The notes under the pieces were generated by a model. The model searched no databases. It saw only the letters and a list, made by a program, of their open reading frames with translations, and was not told where the DNA came from. Shown piece by piece: positions 25,800 to 33,832 of a stretch of 64,000 nucleotides of DNA (positions within the stretch are counted from its first letter, which is position 1; each line of letters begins with the position of its first letter). Origin of the DNA: Bog-473 sp035534235 (GTDB taxonomy: Bacteria > Actinomycetota > Acidimicrobiia > Acidimicrobiales > RAAP-2); the NCBI GenBank assembly GCA_035534235.1, contig DATLSH010000014.1, forward strand, positions 13,261 through 77,260, written 5' to 3'. The translations under genes and the position numbers were made by a program.

Positions 25800-26918
25800 T
25801 CAGGAGACCCGGACCGGCATGAGGAGGTAGCGGAACTGGTCGTCCTCGGCTCCCCGCACGGTGGCCGCCTTCGACCCGTCGGCCGTCTCGACGATCACTT
25901 CGTCACTCTGCACGGCTTCCACGCCGTCTATCAGGTATGAGGGGTTGAACGCGATGATGAGGTCTTCTCCGCTGAAGTCTCCGTCGACGGACTCCGATGC
26001 GTCGCCCACTTCCTGGCTGACCACCGTGAGATCAACCCCTCCCTGGCGCATGGAGAGCCGGACCGGAGTCGTGTTGTCCCGCACCAGCAGCTGGACCCGG
26101 CGCAGCGCAGCCAGGAAGGTCTCCTTACCCAGGTGGAGGCGGTTCGGGTAGTGCTCGGGGATGAGTTGTTTGTAATCCGGGTAACGGCCTTCAAGCAGGC
26201 GGGTGCTGATCTGGACGTTTCCCTGCCAGAAGGTGATCTCGTTGCTGCCGGCCGCCACCCCCACCCGGCTGGTCTCGGACTGGTCACTGATGGTCCCCGC
26301 GGGCAGGCGCTGGAGTTCGGCCAGTGCCCGGGCAGGAACGAGGAGATCCGCCTCACCGGGGATGGCGTGGGTCCCCGCCAGGTCCCGCATGGCCATGCGG
26401 TACGAGTCTGTGGCCACCATGCGGATGGAGCCGTCGACCTGGGACAGCAGGACTCCGGTCAAGAGGGGCCGGGCGTCGTCGTGCGAGGCGGCGCGCACGA
26501 CCTGGCGTACGGCTTCGGACAGGAGCGCCTCGGGAAGTTGGGTGGTGGGCTCGCTAGCCCGGGCCACGGCCGGGAATTCGACCACCGGAAAAGTTCGTAG
26601 TTTGAAGTTCGAGCGGGCGGCCGAAATGGTGATGTGGTCATCGCCATGGGCGAAGGTGACGGCGCCAGGCTCCAGCCGCCGGACGATGTCGGTGGAGAGG
26701 CGGGCGGGAATCACACAATTTCCGTCATCTATCCCGATGACCTCTGCGGTCACCACAATGGTCAGGTCGAGGTCGGTCCCCGTGACCGAGAGCGTGTTGC
26801 CCTGGCACGACAGCAGGAGGCCGGACAGCACCGGTGAGGAGGTGGTCCGCCCGCCTACGGCACGTCCAGCCGTGGCCAACATCTCTATGAGCGCATCGCG
26901 CTCGGATCTGAACTTCAC
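25800..26918 (-). CDS. dnaN: DNA polymerase III beta subunit (sliding clamp)
   Basis: This is a 372-residue clamp with three beta-clamp domains. It starts with KFRSERDALIEMLATAGRAVGGRTTSSPVLSGLLL and ends with the conserved RYLLMPVRVS. GTG 26918 is chosen because AAAGGA lies about 9 nt upstream and the fold begins there; the open frame to 27071 runs into the origin region and lacks similarity. Confidence 0.97.
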   Translation of the reverse strand: MKFRSERDALIEMLATAGRAVGGRTTSSPVLSGLLLSCQGNTLSVTGTDLDLTIVVTAEVIGIDDGNCVIPARLSTDIVRRLEPGAVTFAHGDDHITISAARSNFKLRTFPVVEFPAVARASEPTTQLPEALLSEAVRQVVRAASHDDARPLLTGVLLSQVDGSIRMVATDSYRMAMRDLAGTHAIPGEADLLVPARALAELQRLPAGTISDQSETSRVGVAAGSNEITFWQGNVQISTRLLEGRYPDYKQLIPEHYPNRLHLGKETFLAALRRVQLLVRDNTTPVRLSMRQGGVDLTVVSQEVGDASESVDGDFSGEDLIIAFNPSYLIDGVEAVQSDEVIVETADGSKAATVRGAEDDQFRYLLMPVRVS

Positions 26919-27209
26919 CGATTCCGGTCCTTTCGGGAGTGTCCCCAAGCTCTGCTCTGTACGGGGGGGAGATATGTCCTTGGTAAAGGTAGTAAGGGTT
27001 GTGGATTGTGGACGACACCTTTTCGGGCCTGGTGGAGCCCCGAAAGTTTCTCCCCATGGCGGTGTGGGCAACCGGGCCGGGAATTCGTGAGCGTTGCCCG
27101 TACGGCGCCGGGCTGGGGACGCAGGGTCACGCTATCCCCAGCGCCGGGGATGTTCTCCCCAATCCGGGGATCACCCACCCACAGCCCGATCCCCAGTCCG
27201 GCCGGGAGC
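26919..27209. other. oriC: Candidate oriC between dnaA and dnaN
   Basis: This 291-bp gap is where mycobacteria and streptomycetes carry oriC. It has two partly overlapping DnaA-box-like 9-mers, TGTGGATTG (27000-27008) and TGTGGACGA (27007-27015), beside a relatively AT-rich stretch (26970-27000). There is also a set of GGGGAT/ATCCCC repeats between about 27130 and 27200 in both orientations. The boxes are degenerate, so the call rests mostly on position between dnaA and dnaN. Confidence 0.5.
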
Positions 27210-28604
27210 TCAGGTGCCGGCACGGATCTGCTGGATCAGCTCGGTGACCTGCTCGTAAATCTGACGCCGCTCCTGCATCTGCCCGGTGATCTTGTCGACG
27301 GCGTGGATCACCGTCGTGTGGTCACGTTTGCCGAACACCCGCCCGATAGCCGGATAGCTGTAGTCCGTCAGCTCCCGGGTCAGGTACATGGCGACCTGGC
27401 GCGCCGTGACGAGAGGGCGGGTGCGGCTGGGGCCGCAGATGGCGTCAATGGAGAAGCCGTAACTCCCTGAGGTGGCATCGAGGATCATTTGGGGGGTGAT
27501 GCGCCGTGGCTCACCGGCCAGCACGAGGTCTGACAGCACATGTTCGGCCTGGCTGAGGGAGATGACCTCCTTGTTCAATTTGGCGAACGCGCAGATCCGG
27601 GTCAGGGCGCCTTCCAGTTCCCGGATGTTGTTCTTTACGTGGGAGGCGATGAATTCGAGCACGTCGTCGGGCACCTCGTGGTGCTCACTAACCGATTTGG
27701 AGCGCAGGATGGCCAGGCGGGTCTCAAGGTCGGGAGGGTCGATTTCGGTGATGAGGCCGGAGAGGAAGCGGCTGCGCAGGCGGTCCTCCAGCGTGTCGAT
27801 CGACTTGGGCGGGCGGTCCGAGGTGAGGACGATCTGCTTGGAGGCACCCTTCAGGTCGTTGTAGGTGTGGAAGAACTCCTCCTGGAGCCCCTCCTTGTTC
27901 TCCATGAATTGGACGTCATCGATGAGCAGGACGTCACATTCGCGGTAGCGCCGCTTGAAAGCCAGGGTGGTCGAGGTGCGGAGCGAGTCGACAAAGTCGT
28001 TCATGAAGGTCTCGGTGGTGACATAGAGCACCTTGCGCCGGGGGTAGTTCTCCGTCACGTAGTTCCCTATGGCGTGCAGGAGGTGCGTCTTGCCCAACCC
28101 GCTGTCGCCGTAAATGAAGAGGGGGTTATAGGACCGACCAGGGGTTTCCGCGACGGCCTGGGCGGCGGCGTGGGCCAGCCGGTTGGACGAGGCGGCGACG
28201 AAGGTGTCGAAGATGAACTTGGGATCGAGCTGGACGGCCGGAGACTCCCGGCCGAGCGCCGGGGTCACCGCTCCGTGGTTGAGCGCGGCCGGCTCGCGCT
28301 CGCGCCCGGTGGGGCTGGTTTCCCCTTCGGGGACCTCGTCGGGCTCGGACTGGTCCCGCCCATGGATCTCCAGGCGCCCTCGCACCGGGGCACCCACCTC
28401 GTTGGCCAAGGTGTCCTCAATCATGGGCAGGTAGCGGGACTCGACCCGCTCACGGATGAGACCGTTGGGGACCGAGAGGACGAACACCCCGTCGGCGAAG
28501 TCGATCGGCTCTATGCCGGACAGCCAGAGCTGCCAGGTGCTTTCCGACACCTGGTCGCGCAGCGACTTGGTGCACTTCGTCCAAAGTTCTCCAGCTTGCG
28601 ACAC
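27210..28604 (-). CDS. dnaA: Chromosomal replication initiator DnaA
   Basis: This is a 464-residue initiator. Domain I (ELWTKCTKSLRDQVSESTWQLWLSGIEP) is followed by a linker to about residue 125. The AAA+ domain has Walker A GDSGLGKTHLLHA, Walker B VLLIDDVQF and sensor residues in TSDRPPKSIDTLEDRLRSRF. Domain IV has the DNA-binding signature GKRDHTTVIHAVDKI. GTG 28604 begins domain I directly, with GGAG just upstream; the frame is open to 28739 without similarity. Confidence 0.97.
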   Translation of the reverse strand: MSQAGELWTKCTKSLRDQVSESTWQLWLSGIEPIDFADGVFVLSVPNGLIRERVESRYLPMIEDTLANEVGAPVRGRLEIHGRDQSEPDEVPEGETSPTGREREPAALNHGAVTPALGRESPAVQLDPKFIFDTFVAASSNRLAHAAAQAVAETPGRSYNPLFIYGDSGLGKTHLLHAIGNYVTENYPRRKVLYVTTETFMNDFVDSLRTSTTLAFKRRYRECDVLLIDDVQFMENKEGLQEEFFHTYNDLKGASKQIVLTSDRPPKSIDTLEDRLRSRFLSGLITEIDPPDLETRLAILRSKSVSEHHEVPDDVLEFIASHVKNNIRELEGALTRICAFAKLNKEVISLSQAEHVLSDLVLAGEPRRITPQMILDATSGSYGFSIDAICGPSRTRPLVTARQVAMYLTRELTDYSYPAIGRVFGKRDHTTVIHAVDKITGQMQERRQIYEQVTELIQQIRAGT

Positions 28605-28847
28605 CGCTCCGTCCGATCGTCCCTTCTCCGTCCTCGGCGTCCAGGGAAGATCGGAACGTTCCTCGGTGCGGGTAATTGTCTGAACGTACACCGTGGCACG
28701 AAGCCCGACTAGAGGCCATCGGGGAATCGCGCCTAACATGGGCGAACTCTGTCGCCGCCAGCCGGGTCATCACCCCCGGCCGGTGGCATGAACTCGGCCA
28801 CGCAACGGCACCTCAGGCCGCTCAGGCCGGTGAAAGGCTGAACCTAC
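28605..28847. promoter_or_regulatory. Divergent dnaA / rpmH promoter region
   Basis: This 243-bp region separates leftward dnaA from rightward rpmH. TAACAT at 28734-28739 could be the rpmH -10, and GACAATTACC on the minus strand near 28670 may belong to the dnaA promoter. No consensus DnaA box was found here. The replichores diverge at this point: all named replication genes to the left are on the minus strand and those to the right on the plus. Confidence 0.5.
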
Positions 28848-28982
28848 GTGAAGCGCACCTACCAACCGAATACCCGTAAGCGGGCCAAGACCCACGGATT
28901 CCGCCAGCGGATGTCGACGCGGGCCGGCCGGGCCATTCTGAAGTCACGGCGCCTCAAGGGGCGCCACCGCCTCACCGTCTGA
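28848..28982 (+). CDS. rpmH: 50S ribosomal protein L34
   Basis: This is a 44-residue, strongly basic protein, KRTYQPNTRKRAKTHGFRQRM followed by STRAGRAILKSRRLKGRHRLTV, matching L34 along its whole length. It starts at GTG 28848 with GAAAGG (28832-28837) upstream and ends with TGA at 28980-28982. It begins the conserved rpmH-rnpA-yidD-yidC-jag-rsmG-parAB run. Confidence 0.98.
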   Translation: MKRTYQPNTRKRAKTHGFRQRMSTRAGRAILKSRRLKGRHRLTV

Positions 28983-28989
28983 GCCCCTG

Positions 28990-29352
28990 GTGCCTGCCCG
29001 GTCAGTCGGACGGATCCAGAGTCGCGCCGCCTTCGCACGGCTGCAGCGTTCCCGCGCCCGCGCCACCAGCGGCCCGGTCCGCGCCACCTTCGTCCCGGTG
29101 GACGAGGCGGTGCCGGGCCTGTTTCCCCAGGTGGGATACGCAATTGGCAGACACTGCGGCAATGCCGTGGTCCGCAACACCCTGCGCCGCCGCATGCGTG
29201 AAGCGGCCCGGGCCAGCGCCCTGGACCTACCCCGTGGCACCTACCTCCTGAGAGTCGACCCGGCGGCGGCGCGGTGCGAGCGGGCCCAGTTCTCGGCCCA
29301 CGTCGTCGAAGCACTGCGGCGCGCCGGCCGGTACCCCGGTCTGCGGCCGTGA
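28990..29352 (+). CDS. rnpA: Ribonuclease P protein component
   Basis: This is a 120-residue basic protein cofactor of RNase P for tRNA 5' processing. The RNR motif region reads IGRHCGNAVVRNTLRRRMRE. It starts with GTG 28990, 7 nt after rpmH, and its stop overlaps the yidD start (GTGA). Confidence 0.95.
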   Translation: MPARSVGRIQSRAAFARLQRSRARATSGPVRATFVPVDEAVPGLFPQVGYAIGRHCGNAVVRNTLRRRMREAARASALDLPRGTYLLRVDPAAARCERAQFSAHVVEALRRAGRYPGLRP

Positions 29353-29624
29353 CCACAGAATTGCAACGGCCGAGCCTGGCCGTGCGCGCTGCCCTGCGGG
29401 CGCTCACCCTGTATCGGGGTGCCAGCGCGGGGCGCGTCTCGCCCTGCCGCTTCTACCCCAGCTGCTCGCACTACGCCGCCGAGGCCTTCACCGAGCACGG
29501 CTTCTGGACCGGCCTCGCCCTCACGGCCCGGCGCCTGATTCGTTGCCGGCCCTTCGGGCCCCACGGCGTCGACCTGGTGCCCCTGCGGGCCCCGGCCGGT
29601 CAGGGGGCAGGGACGTCATGCTGA
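29349..29624 (+). CDS. yidD: Membrane protein insertion efficiency factor YidD
   Basis: This is a 91-residue protein with the family signature CRFYPSCSHYAAEAFTEHGF, then RLIRCRPFGPHGVDLVP, including the three conserved Cys. It acts at the inner membrane to aid YidC insertion. GTG 29349 overlaps the rnpA stop by 4 nt, and its end overlaps the yidC start by 7 nt, so translation is coupled. Confidence 0.95.
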   Translation: MTTELQRPSLAVRAALRALTLYRGASAGRVSPCRFYPSCSHYAAEAFTEHGFWTGLALTARRLIRCRPFGPHGVDLVPLRAPAGQGAGTSC

Positions 29625-30736
29625 GCGCCCTCCACCCGATTCTGGGGGAGAACTCCCTGTTCAGGGATGTGGGCAAGGTCTTCCACCCCCTCTTCCAGCT
29701 CTTCGGGTTGATCCTGGCGGGGATCTATTCCGTCGTCCCGAACTACGCCGTGGCCATCATCGGGCTCACGGTGATCATCATGCTGGCCCTGACGCCGGTG
29801 ACGGTCAAGAGCACCAAGTCGATGATCGCCATGCAGCGCTTGCAACCCGAGATGAAGAAGCTCCAGGCCAAGTACAAGGGCGCCGAGAACCGGGAAACGC
29901 TCAATCAGGAAATGATGAAGCTGTACAAGGAGAACGGGACGAGCCCGTTCGGTGCCTGCCTGCCCAGCCTCCTGCAGATGCCGTTCCTGATCGTGCTTTA
30001 TTCGTTGATACGAGGCCTCTCCAACACCGCCAAAATAGGCGGGAAGATCGTTGCGTTGCCTCGATACATTCCTACGAATTCACGAATGCATCAGGACTTG
30101 GTCCTCAGTGGTGGCAAAATGCACTCCTGGTTTGGCATGGATTTGTCGTCCAAGCCGTTCGCACACCACGGAGGGAATCAGGCCCTGCTGACCATTCCCT
30201 ATTTGGTCTTAATTGCCATGGCGATTTTCCTGCAATATTACCAAATGAAACAGATGAATAGCCGTAATCCTCAGGCGGCTGCGGCGAATCCTCAGATGCA
30301 AAACATGCAGAAGTTCTTTCCGTTGATTTTCGGATTCATTTATCTAAATGTCCCCACTGGCGCTACCATTTACATGGTGGTGTCTTCGGCAATGCGGATC
30401 GGTACGCAGGAGGTGATGTTCCGCACCGGCATCGTCACGCCGGTGGCCGCCGAGCGCGAGATCGGACCTGCCGCCAAGGCGGCCAAGCCCGAGTCCAAGC
30501 CGGCGGCGAAGCCGCCGCTGAAGCGCTCGACGGCCACCGACGGCACCGTGCTGGGGACGTCGAAGGGGACCGTGCCGCCCAGGAAGCCCACAAGGCCGAA
30601 GAGCGGAGCGGGTGGCCAGGGCCAGGGCTCAGCGAACGGAAACAGGACGGCGGGAGCGGACGGGGAGGCGGCACCGGCACCGGCGCCCAAGGAACACCCG
30701 CGCTCGCGCTCCAAGAGGACGAGAAAGGCTCGATAG
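29618..30736 (+). CDS. yidC: Membrane protein insertase YidC
   Basis: This 372-residue insertase of the Oxa1/YidC family is the Gram-positive form without the large periplasmic domain. TM segments include IYSVVPNYAVAIIGLTVIIMLALTPVTV, FLIVLYSLIRGL, TIPYLVLIAMAIFLQYYQM and FPLIFGFIYLNVPTGATIYMVVS. The cytoplasmic hairpin has MQRLQPEMKKLQAKYKG. A basic, Ala/Pro/Lys-rich tail of about 110 residues follows (common in actinobacteria). Bases about 30000-30420 are clearly poorer in G+C than the rest of the gene and its neighbours. ATG 29618 overlaps yidD. Confidence 0.95.
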   Translation: MLSALHPILGENSLFRDVGKVFHPLFQLFGLILAGIYSVVPNYAVAIIGLTVIIMLALTPVTVKSTKSMIAMQRLQPEMKKLQAKYKGAENRETLNQEMMKLYKENGTSPFGACLPSLLQMPFLIVLYSLIRGLSNTAKIGGKIVALPRYIPTNSRMHQDLVLSGGKMHSWFGMDLSSKPFAHHGGNQALLTIPYLVLIAMAIFLQYYQMKQMNSRNPQAAAANPQMQNMQKFFPLIFGFIYLNVPTGATIYMVVSSAMRIGTQEVMFRTGIVTPVAAEREIGPAAKAAKPESKPAAKPPLKRSTATDGTVLGTSKGTVPPRKPTRPKSGAGGQGQGSANGNRTAGADGEAAPAPAPKEHPRSRSKRTRKAR

Positions 30737-30739
30737 GGC

Positions 30740-31708
30740 GTGGAGTGGGTTGAGGTTGCAGGTAGGACTGTGGAAGAGGCCACCGAGCAGGCACTGGACC
30801 AGCTCGGGGTGGCGGTCACCGACGCCGAGGTGATTGTGGTGACCGAGTCCAAGACCGGTTTGTTCGGACGGACCCGAGTCGAGGCCCGGGTCCGAGCCCG
30901 GGTGCGCCCCGTCGGGCCGCGGCCCAAGCGCGAGCGGTCCCGCGAGCGCAGTCGCTCCGGCAAGGCCGGCCAGGGGTCGGGCAACCGCCAGGGCGGGTCA
31001 CGCACCCCGGCCGGTGGCACTGCGGCCAACGGGTCCGGCGAGGGCGCTGCGGCGGCCACCCGGTCCGGTGAGGTTGCCGGGACCGGTACCAGCCGCTCGT
31101 CCCGGCGCCGGCGAAGCCGGGGCCAGGGTGGGGGCGCCCGGGAAGAGAAGCAGAATGGAGCAGATCCCGGCGCGCCGCGTCCGGCTGCCAGATCCACACA
31201 GCGCAGCAGAGAACCGAAGGAGAGAGTTGCCATGGCCGAGGGAATGACGCTCGAGGAGCAGGGTGAAGTCGGCCGGGCGTTTCTGGCCGGTCTCCTCACC
31301 GAATACGGTCTACAGGCGACGGTCGAAACCCGCCTGATCGACGAGGACACGGTGGAGGTTGCCGCCAACGGCGAGGAACTCGGCCTGCTGGTGGGGCCCC
31401 GTGGCTCCACGCTCAGCGCCCTGCAGGACCTGACCCGGGCCGTCGTCCAGCGCCAATGCCCCTCACGTACCGACCGGATCCTGGTCGATGTGGCGGGCTA
31501 CCGCGAGAAGCGCTCCGCTGCCCTCAAGCGGTTCAGCACGCAGATCGCCGAGGAGGTCATCGCCTCGGGCCAGGAGAAGGCTCTGGAAGCCATGAGCCCG
31601 GCGGACCGCAAGGCGGTCCACGACGCCGTCAACGAGATGGCGGGGGTCGTCACCCGCTCCGAGGGCGAGGACCCGAACCGCTACATCGTCATTTCGCCGG
31701 CCGGCTGA
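30740..31708 (+). CDS. jag: Jag/KhpB RNA-binding protein (KH-R3H)
   Basis: This is a 322-residue protein. The N-terminal Jag_N domain (1-52: EWVEVAGRTVEEATEQALDQLGVAVTDAEV to SKTGLFGR) is followed by a long Arg/Gly/Ser-rich disordered linker (about 60-160), the KH domain (LGLLVGPRGSTLSALQDLTRAVVQ) and the R3H domain (ALEAMSPADRKAVHDAVNEMAGVVTRSEGEDPNRYIVI). It binds RNA with KhpA and affects cell elongation in Gram-positives. GTG 30740 follows yidC by 3 nt. Confidence 0.93.
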   Translation: MEWVEVAGRTVEEATEQALDQLGVAVTDAEVIVVTESKTGLFGRTRVEARVRARVRPVGPRPKRERSRERSRSGKAGQGSGNRQGGSRTPAGGTAANGSGEGAAAATRSGEVAGTGTSRSSRRRRSRGQGGGAREEKQNGADPGAPRPAARSTQRSREPKERVAMAEGMTLEEQGEVGRAFLAGLLTEYGLQATVETRLIDEDTVEVAANGEELGLLVGPRGSTLSALQDLTRAVVQRQCPSRTDRILVDVAGYREKRSAALKRFSTQIAEEVIASGQEKALEAMSPADRKAVHDAVNEMAGVVTRSEGEDPNRYIVISPAG

Positions 31709-31719
31709 CCGGATCGTCG

Positions 31720-32406
31720 GTGGTTGCCACCGACCACGGGGATCGGCCGGTCTCCCCGCTCCTGGAGATCCTGCACCAGGCCCGCACAGCCGGCTTCCTG
31801 GGCCCCGGCCCCGTGGAGCCTCACCTGGCCCATGCCGAGGGTTTTGTCGCTCTGGTCCGGCGCCCGCCCCTGGTGCCGGCCGGTACGGCGCCCCACCTGC
31901 TGGACCTCGGGTCAGGAGGCGGCCTCCCCGGCCTGGTCGTCGCCCTGGAATGTCCCCGGGCCACCGTCGTCCTCCTCGATGCGTCCCAGCGCCGGTGTGC
32001 GTTCCTGTCCCGGGCCGTGTCCCGTCTCGGCCTGGCGGACCGGGTCAGCGTCGTGCACGACCGGGCTGAGCGCAGCGGCCGGGCCCCCGCCCATCGCGCC
32101 GCCTACGACGGAGTGTTGGCCCGGTCCTTCGGTCCACCCGCTGTCCTCGCCGAATGCGCGGCACCCTTTCTCCGCCTCGGCGGGTGGATCGTCGTCTCGG
32201 AGCCCCCGGTGGCTCCGGGGGGCGGGGTGGCCCCCAAGAACCCGACTCGGAGGCGGTGGCCCGCCGGGCCCCTCCGTGAGGTGGGGCTGGAGCCCGTGGA
32301 GTACGTCCAGGAAGGCTTCGGCTACCAGATTCTCCGCCAGCTCGAGCTGTGCCCGGAGCGGTTCCCCCGCCGGAACGGGGTGCCGGCGAAGTCCCCGCTC
32401 TTCTGA
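31720..32406 (+). CDS. rsmG: 16S rRNA (guanine527-N7)-methyltransferase RsmG
   Basis: This is a 228-residue SAM-dependent methyltransferase. The SAM-binding glycine motif is HLLDLGSGGGLPGLVVAL; the second strand is VVLLDASQRRCAFLSRAV, and the domain continues with YDGVLARSFGPPAVLAECAAPFLRLGG. It acts on small-subunit rRNA. GTG 31720 lies 11 nt after jag, in the conserved gidB position before parAB. Confidence 0.93.
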   Translation: MVATDHGDRPVSPLLEILHQARTAGFLGPGPVEPHLAHAEGFVALVRRPPLVPAGTAPHLLDLGSGGGLPGLVVALECPRATVVLLDASQRRCAFLSRAVSRLGLADRVSVVHDRAERSGRAPAHRAAYDGVLARSFGPPAVLAECAAPFLRLGGWIVVSEPPVAPGGGVAPKNPTRRRWPAGPLREVGLEPVEYVQEGFGYQILRQLELCPERFPRRNGVPAKSPLF

Positions 32407-32428
32407 GACCCGTTTTGGAATCACGGGG

Positions 32429-32444
32429 GGTTTCACGTGGAACA
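32429..32444. promoter_or_regulatory. parS: parS-like site 1
   Basis: GGTTTCACGTGGAACA matches 14 of 16 positions of the ParB centromere site TGTTTCACGTGAAACA. It lies just upstream of parA, a usual place for parS. Confidence 0.8.
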
Positions 32445-32480
32445 GGCCGCGGGAAGGGCGCGGAGGGCCCAGCATAGAAA

Positions 32481-32496
32481 TGTTTCACGTGAAACG
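32481..32496. promoter_or_regulatory. parS: parS site 2
   Basis: TGTTTCACGTGAAACG matches 15 of 16 positions of consensus parS. It is 52 bp from site 1 and within 100 bp of the parA start, so ParB bound here could also repress parAB. Confidence 0.95.
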
Positions 32497-32572
32497 CCCC
32501 CATAGCCTTGACCTGAGGGGGCGGGGAGGCCAGGATAGGCGCCGTGTCGCGGCGAATGGGAGAAACTGCCTG

Positions 32573-33832
32573 ATGCGGATGCGCCGCCGGGACAAGGATC
32601 TCATCGCCCCCCAGACATTTCAGACCTCGGACCAGAACCACACCGGTGCCCTGGTCACCAATTCGGTGCCCGAGCCCGCCACGGTGGCGGATCCAGCCGA
32701 CGGCGGGGCCCGCGAGTCACTTCCACCCCCCCCGTCGGCCGAGGACGGCCCCGTGCCCCCTGCACCCCCGAGTGAGACAGTGGCGGCACCCGCCGGGCAC
32801 CTGACCACTTCGGAGGTCCCGGTGGTCACCCTGGTGGAGAAGCCCGAGGAACCACACCAGGCACCGACGGCCAAGTCCGAGGCCACGGACAAACCCCCGG
32901 TGGCCCGGGAGCCCAAGCCGGAACCGGAAGTTGAAACAGACAAGGCAGGCAAGACGGGCAAATCGGATACGCCGGCGGGAGCCCAAATGAGACCACCGAG
33001 CATCCGGGTCGACGCCGACGAGCTGCTCAACGGTGACCGGCCGGCCGTGCGGGAGCTTCCCCGGGTGATCGCCGTCGCCAACCAGAAGGGCGGCGTGGGC
33101 AAGACCACCACCACGGTCAACCTGGGGGCGGCGCTGGCCGAACAGGGCTACCGGGTCCTCGTGGTGGACCTCGACCCCCAGGGCAACGCCACCACAGGCC
33201 TGGGAGTCGACGCCCGCAATTTCGAGCTCTCCATGTACGACGTGATCATGCGGGACCAGCCTCTTGAGGACTGCATCGAGCCCACCAGCGTGCAGAACCT
33301 CTTTGTGGCCCCCGCCACCATCGACCTGGCGGGAATTGAGATAGAGCTGGTACCGGCCTTCAGCCGGGAATTGAAGCTGAAGCGGGCGGTCGACACCGTG
33401 GTGGACGACTTCGACTTCGTGCTCATCGACTGCCCCCCGTCCCTGGGGCTGATCACGGTGAACGGGCTGGCGGCGGCCGACGAGGTCCTGGTGCCGATCC
33501 AGTGCGAGTACTACGCCCTCGAGGGTCTGAGCCAGCTCCTGCGCAACGTGAACCTGGTCTCTTCCAACCTCAATGAGACACTGGAGGTCACCATCATCGT
33601 CCTGACCATGTTCGATGCCCGGACCAGGCTCTCCCTCGATGTGGCCAACGAGGTGCGCGAACACTTCGCCGACCGGGTCTGCAAGAGCGTGATCCCACGC
33701 ACGGTCAGGCTCTCCGAGGCCCCGTCCTTCGGGCAACCGATCACCGTGTTCGATCCCACCTCACGGGGGGCCGTGGCCTACCGTGAGCTGGCAAAGGAGG
33801 TGAGCAATGGCGCGCCGCAGCGGGCTCGGTAA
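32573..33832 (+). CDS. parA: Chromosome partitioning ATPase ParA/Soj
   Basis: This is a 419-residue ParA. The ATPase begins near residue 160: deviant Walker A QKGGVGKTTT (about 171-180), A' motif VVDLDPQGNATTGLG, Walker B VLIDCPPSLG. About 150 residues ahead of it are Pro/Glu/Lys-rich and disordered; most ParA proteins lack so long a leader. ATG 32573 is chosen with GGGAGAA upstream; an internal ATG at 32987 would give a short ParA but has no better signal. It overlaps parB by 26 nt. Confidence 0.93.
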   Translation: MRMRRRDKDLIAPQTFQTSDQNHTGALVTNSVPEPATVADPADGGARESLPPPPSAEDGPVPPAPPSETVAAPAGHLTTSEVPVVTLVEKPEEPHQAPTAKSEATDKPPVAREPKPEPEVETDKAGKTGKSDTPAGAQMRPPSIRVDADELLNGDRPAVRELPRVIAVANQKGGVGKTTTTVNLGAALAEQGYRVLVVDLDPQGNATTGLGVDARNFELSMYDVIMRDQPLEDCIEPTSVQNLFVAPATIDLAGIEIELVPAFSRELKLKRAVDTVVDDFDFVLIDCPPSLGLITVNGLAAADEVLVPIQCEYYALEGLSQLLRNVNLVSSNLNETLEVTIIVLTMFDARTRLSLDVANEVREHFADRVCKSVIPRTVRLSEAPSFGQPITVFDPTSRGAVAYRELAKEVSNGAPQRAR

